From Gemmataceae bacterium (GTDB lineage: Bacteria > Planctomycetota > Planctomycetia > Gemmatales > Gemmataceae): DNA of 6,415 nt. This document shows positions 4,001 to 6,415 of this stretch, piece after piece. The stretch covers positions 1-6,415 of the forward strand of contig JANWVS010000118.1 of assembly GCA_025056835.1 (NCBI GenBank), given 5' to 3'. Both the position numbers and the translations under genes were made by a program. The notes under the pieces are model-generated. The model had not been told where the DNA came from and ran no database searches. It saw only the letters and a program-made list of their open reading frames with translations. Each line of letters begins with the position of its first letter. Positions within the stretch are counted from its first letter, which is position 1.

Positions 4001-6415
4001 AGCGTACCAGAAGAGCACCGTGCCGATCATGGCAACCTGCTGTTCGGCGCGCTGCTTGCGGCTGACCGCCGGAGCAACATTCCATCGCTGCGGCGCCGGC
4101 AGTTTCACCGCCGTCAGCAGGACCTCGGCGACTTGCTGCCGCGGTGCCGGTAACACGGGCTGGGCAATGATGTTGTCGATCCCCTCGCTGAACTTGATTT
4201 GCACGTTGGGCTTAAGCAATTCTTCCTGGAGGGTGAAGTAGACTTTCTCCAGACCAGGTTGCATATCTTGCAGGGCGTAGACCGCTTCATCGACGACGAT
4301 AACGCCCAAGGCGGCCTGCGTGGGCTTGCCGGCGGCATCCGTCACGATGAAACGAATTCGGGCGTCCTCGCCGGGGGCGTACTGCTTTTCCGCCTGGACA
4401 TCGATCTTCAAGTCGTTCTTGGGTTGCACGTAAACAACGCGGCTGTCACGGATGATCTCGCCATGGGCCAGCATCTGGTAGGCATGAATCTCCAGGCTGC
4501 CGTAAACGCTCGGCGGCAGGTCGAGAGTTTGCGTGGCTTTGCCGTCTTTGACCTCCAGCCAGCGGCTCAGCATGATCTGGCCGCCGCGGACGACATCGAC
4601 GAAGACCGTGGGCAACCCCGCCGAGGTGCGGATATCGATGTTGACCACATCGCCGGTTTGATACACCGCTTTGTCGAGCCGCAGCAAGACATTCTCGCCG
4701 AGCGGATGGCTGTTGACCTCGATGTTGGCCCGGGCCAGGTTGCCCTTGGGATCCTTGGCTTCGGCGAAGACGTCGAAGATGATCGCCGGCGCGTGGACCA
4801 CTTGCTTGCCGCCGAGCGTCTCCATGTCGCGTTGGCCCCACTGGCCCTGGCGGAATTGCTCATTTTTGGGAGTGAGCGTGATCTCAGCCAGACCAGCCGC
4901 ATTCGTCTTGGCTACGGCAAGCGGCTTCTCCGCGGGCGGCTCGGCGTTGGTCGCCTGGGCTTTGGCCGGCTCCTCCGCCACGGCGCCACCCTCCGGCGCC
5001 GCTGCCCCGGCTCGGCCTAGTCTGCGCGGTCCCGGTACCAAGGCGCCGGGAACGGCGGGCTGGGCATTGACTCCTTTGCGGTGCCAGATCTTGACGTCGC
5101 AGTTGGCCGCGGGGCTGCCGTCGGGATAGATGGCAGCGACGAACAGGCGATTTTCCATCCCTGGCACGAGTTTGCCGCCCTCGGCAATCAAGCTCAAACG
5201 GATGGGTTGATCGCTGACCGTGTACGATTTGCTGATGGTCTCGGTATGGTCGGCGCTGTCGTGGACTTTGATGTCGAGCTTGACGATGGCGTCGCCCTTT
5301 TGCAACGGCTGACCAACGAAATAATCCGGCAAGGTGATCTCAAACTTGGCGTGGCCGTTTTCGTCGGTTTCGCCCTTGAATTCATGAAACTTGCGGAAGG
5401 CCACGTCGAACGTGCTCGCGGTCACTTCCACCTTGGCTTTGGCGACCGGCTTGCCGAAGAAGTAGTCGCTCTGAAGCTCCGCCTTGATCGTCTCCTTGGG
5501 CAGGTAGAAGGTCTTGTCGGCCTTCACGTTGACCTTAAACTTGGGCAGGACGTAGCGCTTTACGTTGACCGTCTTCTCGGCCTTGGCCTCGCCCAAAGTT
5601 GCCCGGATGTGATAGTCGCCCATGTTGACTTCATCGGCCAGTTGGAAATCGACCGCGGCCACGCCGAACTCGTTGGTCGTGAGCGTTTTCTTGAAGACTT
5701 TGTTCCCCTTGGAATCCTCGATCTCAAAGAGCATGTCCTTGGCGCCGACCGGTTTTTGGTCGAACGACCTCAAGACCAAGGCCCGCAAGTGCATCAGTTG
5801 GCCGGGCTGATAGATCGGTTTGTCGCTGACTAAGAGGATTTTCGCGTCGGCCTTGAGACGGACCTGGCGTGTGAGCGTTTCTTCGCCCAGGGCCGATCGA
5901 GTCGTCACCACCAATTCGTACTGCCCAGCGTCCACAGCGGGGATTTCCAACTCGATATTGGCCAGGCCGTCGCCGCCGACCTTACCGGCGTACAGCTGAT
6001 GCATGCCTCCTTTTTCATCTTTCAATTGCACCCTGACCTCGCTGCCGGGCAAAGGCACCGTATCGGTCAGACTCGCGACGCCATGCACCCCGCACAACAC
6101 CGAGGTGCGGCTCCCGGTTACGAACTCCGTGCTTGCGGTCAGCGACGTTTCGTGTGCCTTCAACAGCAGCGCCTTGGCTACAGCGGTTTCGTGCTTTTGC
6201 TTGCCGACGGTGACGCGGAGGCTGAGCTGATCGGGCTTGGCACCGCCGAGGTTGAAGCCCACGGCGTACTGGCCGGTCTCGGGACGAACTTCCTTTTCGG
6301 CACGGTTGATGATACGCCCGGCGGCGTCGAGTAATTCGACGAGCAACGTTCCCGACAACGGCTGGTTGGCGTCGGAAGCCAAGCCGACGCCGACCCGCAA
6401 CTCACCTTTTTCGAC
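1049..6415 (-). CDS. Alpha-2-macroglobulin family thioester protein, N-terminus outside window
   Basis: The frame is open from the window edge (6415) to TGA at 1051-1049, 1788 residues. A TTG at 6400 is internal: V-E-K-G-E precedes it in frame, so the true start and any signal peptide lie beyond the window. A2M proteins are large exported protease traps: cleavage of the bait triggers a conformational change and a Cys-Gln thioester that binds the attacker. Numbering from nt 6415: MG1-like sandwiches 1-185; MG2 with SDKPIYQPG at 197-205; MG3-like YVLPKF at 288-293 and YFFGKPVAKAKV around 318-329; MG4-like sandwich broken by an Ala/Pro linker at 450-500; MG5/MG6 around 560-740 with VVDEAVYAL; an unusually long bait-region insert at 741-1085; post-bait YFPETMLWQP at 1088-1097; thioester domain about 1250-1590 with GCFEQ (Cys1305, Gln1308) and WGSTQATILALKAL; receptor-binding-like domain about 1660-1788. 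No frameshift is seen. The 3'-end neighbour is convergent, so no pbpC-type partner is visible; such a partner could only lie upstream, outside the window. Confidence 0.96.
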   Translation of the reverse strand, partial: VEKGELRVGVGLASDANQPLSGTLLVELLDAAGRIINRAEKEVRPETGQYAVGFNLGGAKPDQLSLRVTVGKQKHETAVAKALLLKAHETSLTASTEFVTGSRTSVLCGVHGVASLTDTVPLPGSEVRVQLKDEKGGMHQLYAGKVGGDGLANIELEIPAVDAGQYELVVTTRSALGEETLTRQVRLKADAKILLVSDKPIYQPGQLMHLRALVLRSFDQKPVGAKDMLFEIEDSKGNKVFKKTLTTNEFGVAAVDFQLADEVNMGDYHIRATLGEAKAEKTVNVKRYVLPKFKVNVKADKTFYLPKETIKAELQSDYFFGKPVAKAKVEVTASTFDVAFRKFHEFKGETDENGHAKFEITLPDYFVGQPLQKGDAIVKLDIKVHDSADHTETISKSYTVSDQPIRLSLIAEGGKLVPGMENRLFVAAIYPDGSPAANCDVKIWHRKGVNAQPAVPGALVPGPRRLGRAGAAAPEGGAVAEEPAKAQATNAEPPAEKPLAVAKTNAAGLAEITLTPKNEQFRQGQWGQRDMETLGGKQVVHAPAIIFDVFAEAKDPKGNLARANIEVNSHPLGENVLLRLDKAVYQTGDVVNIDIRTSAGLPTVFVDVVRGGQIMLSRWLEVKDGKATQTLDLPPSVYGSLEIHAYQMLAHGEIIRDSRVVYVQPKNDLKIDVQAEKQYAPGEDARIRFIVTDAAGKPTQAALGVIVVDEAVYALQDMQPGLEKVYFTLQEELLKPNVQIKFSEGIDNIIAQPVLPAPRQQVAEVLLTAVKLPAPQRWNVAPAVSRKQRAEQQVAMIGTVLFWYAIDPNSRFQEFNKAENRWVFRADLLDELIKTRGLPPQSLEGVFGGKLTLDDLTRIVKTFTPERLGRAATAQRLNQMMWTVIHHTNQHAAKYRKGDKWELPADILDHTVAARLLHPGYAVDAWGQGFKLVKRDKKNEKAFGNGQFAFHDLVSSGPDGKFGTKDDVTCDDAIALHHSGRHELWWLDGDRTDQFPAVREFDLMMHRRHAATRDREGWPAPQAAFRAEDARLERALAAGVPGGAPPPAPAAGRFDGAAGDALGSAGNAAKAGTAGDGGAAPITKVREYFPETMLWQPALITDSKGIADLGVTFADSITTWRLSASANAKSGALGGVTVPLKVFQDFFVDIDLPVALTQGDELAFPVAIYNYLQEPQKLKIELEKEAWFELLDSEGLTRTLNVNPGDVTFVRYRIKANKLGHQPLTVKAYGSKKSDAVKRLVEVVPNGQKVEKVATDRLTGKIKQTIEIPADAIADASKLFVRIYPGVMAQVVDGLEGMLRMPCGCFEQTSSAAYPNIMIVDYIKRHKIASPQMLLKAEQYLNVGYQRLLTFERPGGGFDWWGSGEPLIWLSAYGLQEFSDMARVWPIDRGIIDRTQQFLMRKMDKDHTWSNIGATHGETIASMGNPKLLLTGYVVWSLLESGMNKQQLAKSVDYIRTHINEANDNAYILALVSNALAAYDPKDDSTLLALQRLDKLRKEIPEWKAINFPARGTSLTYARGDSVTIETTALAAIAMARTGQFTNSVNQALTYLVKVKEGNGTWGSTQATILALKALMAGMGANQQKEPAHFVISVNGKEAARGKVDADNADVMQSFDLKGLNQTGANEVTIEVTGESNLMYQIVGRYFQPWKKDVAQERPPIEIDVTYDRTKLSTNDILHAKATLKYHGKLPTYMVMVDLGIAPGFSVDPGDFAEMVGKKQIQKFSITSRQVILYLGDVKPGDVLTFEYTLKPRYPLRARTAPSVAYEYNTPANRAEARPVELIVEDRK
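1052..1438 (-). other. C-terminal receptor-binding-like domain of the A2M protein
   Basis: Residues about 1660-1788. The strands VMVDLGIAPGFSVDPGDFAE, QVILYLGDVKPGDVLTFEYT and PSVAYEYNTPANRAEARPVE follow the order seen in the animal A2M receptor-binding domain (VxLPSGF..., VLLYLDKL..., YDYYxxxxxA). In animals this domain is exposed after cleavage and recognised by LRP1; a bacterium has no such receptor, so here its role is presumably structural, signalling the closed state or shielding the thioester. Confidence 0.85.
2492..2503 (-). other. Thioester motif Cys-Phe-Glu-Gln
   Basis: Codons TGC TTC GAG CAG encode Cys1305-Phe-Glu-Gln1308 within RMPCGCFEQTSSAAYPNI. Cys and Gln in C-x-x-Q form the internal beta-cysteinyl-gamma-glutamyl thioester in active A2M and complement proteins, so the covalent trapping chemistry is retained. 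E. coli-type proteins have CLEQ; most animal ones have CGEQ. An extra Cys1303 two residues before the thioester Cys replaces the usual Tyr of PYGC. Confidence 0.93.
3170..3319 (-). other. Ala/Gly/Pro-rich stretch before the YFPET strand (probable bait)
   Basis: Residues about 1033-1082, made almost only of Ala, Gly, Pro, Asp and Ser with one Arg (GRFD) and a few Lys near the end. It joins directly to KVREYFPETMLW, the exact place where the bait loop of animal A2M rejoins the body (human has a similar RKYFPETWIWD). It is thus the best candidate for the flexible protease target. Ala- and Gly-rich composition would suit elastase-like enzymes better than trypsin-like ones; this is inference. Confidence 0.55.
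3512..3793 (-). other. GspG-like (type II secretion major pseudopilin) segment within the bait insert
   Basis: Residues about 875-968. The pattern matches the C-terminal globular part of GspG: an alpha-helical stretch (RLNQMMWTVIHHTNQHAAKY), a proline-bearing turn, then VDAWGQGFKLV in place of the usual DPWGxPYxY, then FHDLVSSGPDGKFGTKDDV in place of the DxxSxGxDGxxGGxxxDDI calcium loop. Asp959, Asp966 and Asp967 keep the D-x6-DD spacing of the calcium ligands in GspG as I recall them. The N-terminal prepilin signal and pilin helix are absent, so it is not a pilin gene fused whole. Resemblance is judged by eye. Confidence 0.6.
4916..5068 (-). other. Ala/Pro/Glu-rich linker inside an MG domain
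   Basis: Residues about 450-500 are dominated by Ala, Pro, Gly and Glu (PGALVPGPRRLGRAGAAAPE, then AVAEEPAKAQATNAEPPAEK). The flanks look like strands of one beta-sandwich: CDVKIWHRKG before and KTNAAGLAEITLTP after. It is therefore best read as a disordered loop inserted in an MG4-like domain rather than a domain boundary. Whether it is exposed to proteases is not shown. Confidence 0.65.
5561..5848 (-). other. MG2 domain of the A2M protein
   Basis: Residues about 190-285. The segment KILLVSDKPIYQPGQLMHLR is the hallmark MG2 entry strand (T/S-DKPxYxPGxxVxxR) of the A2M/complement superfamily, shared by bacterial and animal members. It is followed by a Gly- and Asn-punctuated beta-sandwich (IEDSKGNKVFKKTL, TNEFGVAAVDFQL, GDYHIRATLG) and directly by the MG3-like domain opening with YVLPKF. 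Family knowledge places these domains in the rigid ring that carries the bait and the thioester domain. Confidence 0.85.

Larger units (their letters stand above)
3161..4195 (-). other. Bait-region insert of the A2M protein (about 345 residues)
   Basis: Residues about 741-1085 lie between the MG5/MG6 segment ending LQEELLKPNVQI and the post-bait strand REYFPETMLWQP. In animal A2M only a short flexible bait loop and surrounding strands occupy this place. Here there are, in order: a Pro/Ala/Val/Gln stretch (QPVLPAPRQQVAEVLL), a short hydrophobic patch (VAMIGTVLFWYAI), a helical-looking segment (ADLLDELIKTRGLPP), a pseudopilin-like segment ending GPDGKFGTKDD, a charged His/Arg/Trp segment, and an Ala/Gly/Pro-rich tail. 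The borders are approximate, since they were set by recognisable flanking motifs only. Confidence 0.7.

Noticed and set aside
1448..5833. Long plus-strand open frames opposite the A2M gene (1448-2374, 3350-4153, 4199-5020, 5081-5833)
   Set aside because: All lie in the single frame that is codon-aligned antisense to the A2M gene. That frame stays open because the gene rarely uses TTA, CTA or TCA codons. The translations show no family motif, while the minus strand has a full A2M domain order.
6398..6400. TTG start codon for the A2M gene
   Set aside because: The frame continues upstream without a stop to the window edge (V-E-K-G-E), and family proteins have a signal peptide and further N-terminal sequence before this point.

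Overview
The window is GC-rich DNA of bacterial type. It holds two protein genes in convergent orientation, and both are cut by the window edges. Left to right: (1) nt 1-566, plus strand, the C-terminal part of an alpha/beta-hydrolase (esterase/lipase type) with its Ser-Asp-His triad visible; (2) nt 567-1048, a 482-base gap between the two 3' ends, with no convincing gene but a cluster of very GC-rich perfect hairpins, two of them identical over 18 bp; (3) nt 1049-6415, minus strand, 1788 residues of a very large alpha-2-macroglobulin (A2M) family protein whose N-terminus lies beyond nt 6415.

The A2M protein dominates the window. It has the family order: macroglobulin-like beta-sandwich domains (MG2 signature DKPIYQPG, MG3-like YVLPKF), the MG5/MG6 region, a bait-region position, the post-bait YFPETMLWQP segment, a thioester domain with an intact Cys-Phe-Glu-Gln motif, and a C-terminal receptor-binding-like domain. 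Several stretches look more like animal A2M/complement proteins than like the E. coli type. At the bait position it carries about 345 extra residues. These include a segment that resembles the C-terminal domain of type II secretion major pseudopilins (GspG), with its D-x6-DD calcium-loop pattern, and then an Ala/Gly/Pro-rich flexible stretch directly before YFPET. This composite bait insert is the most interesting feature of the window.

The likely source is a planctomycete or a similar large-genome environmental bacterium. That is an inference from the GC-rich composition, the animal-like thioester protein, the pseudopilin-like GPDGKFGTKDD motif and the GC-palindrome intergenic repeats; no marker gene proves it. 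The two genes face each other, so they are not an operon and no functional link between them is shown. No RNA gene, CRISPR array, transposase or phage gene was seen. The promoters and start sites of both genes lie outside the window.
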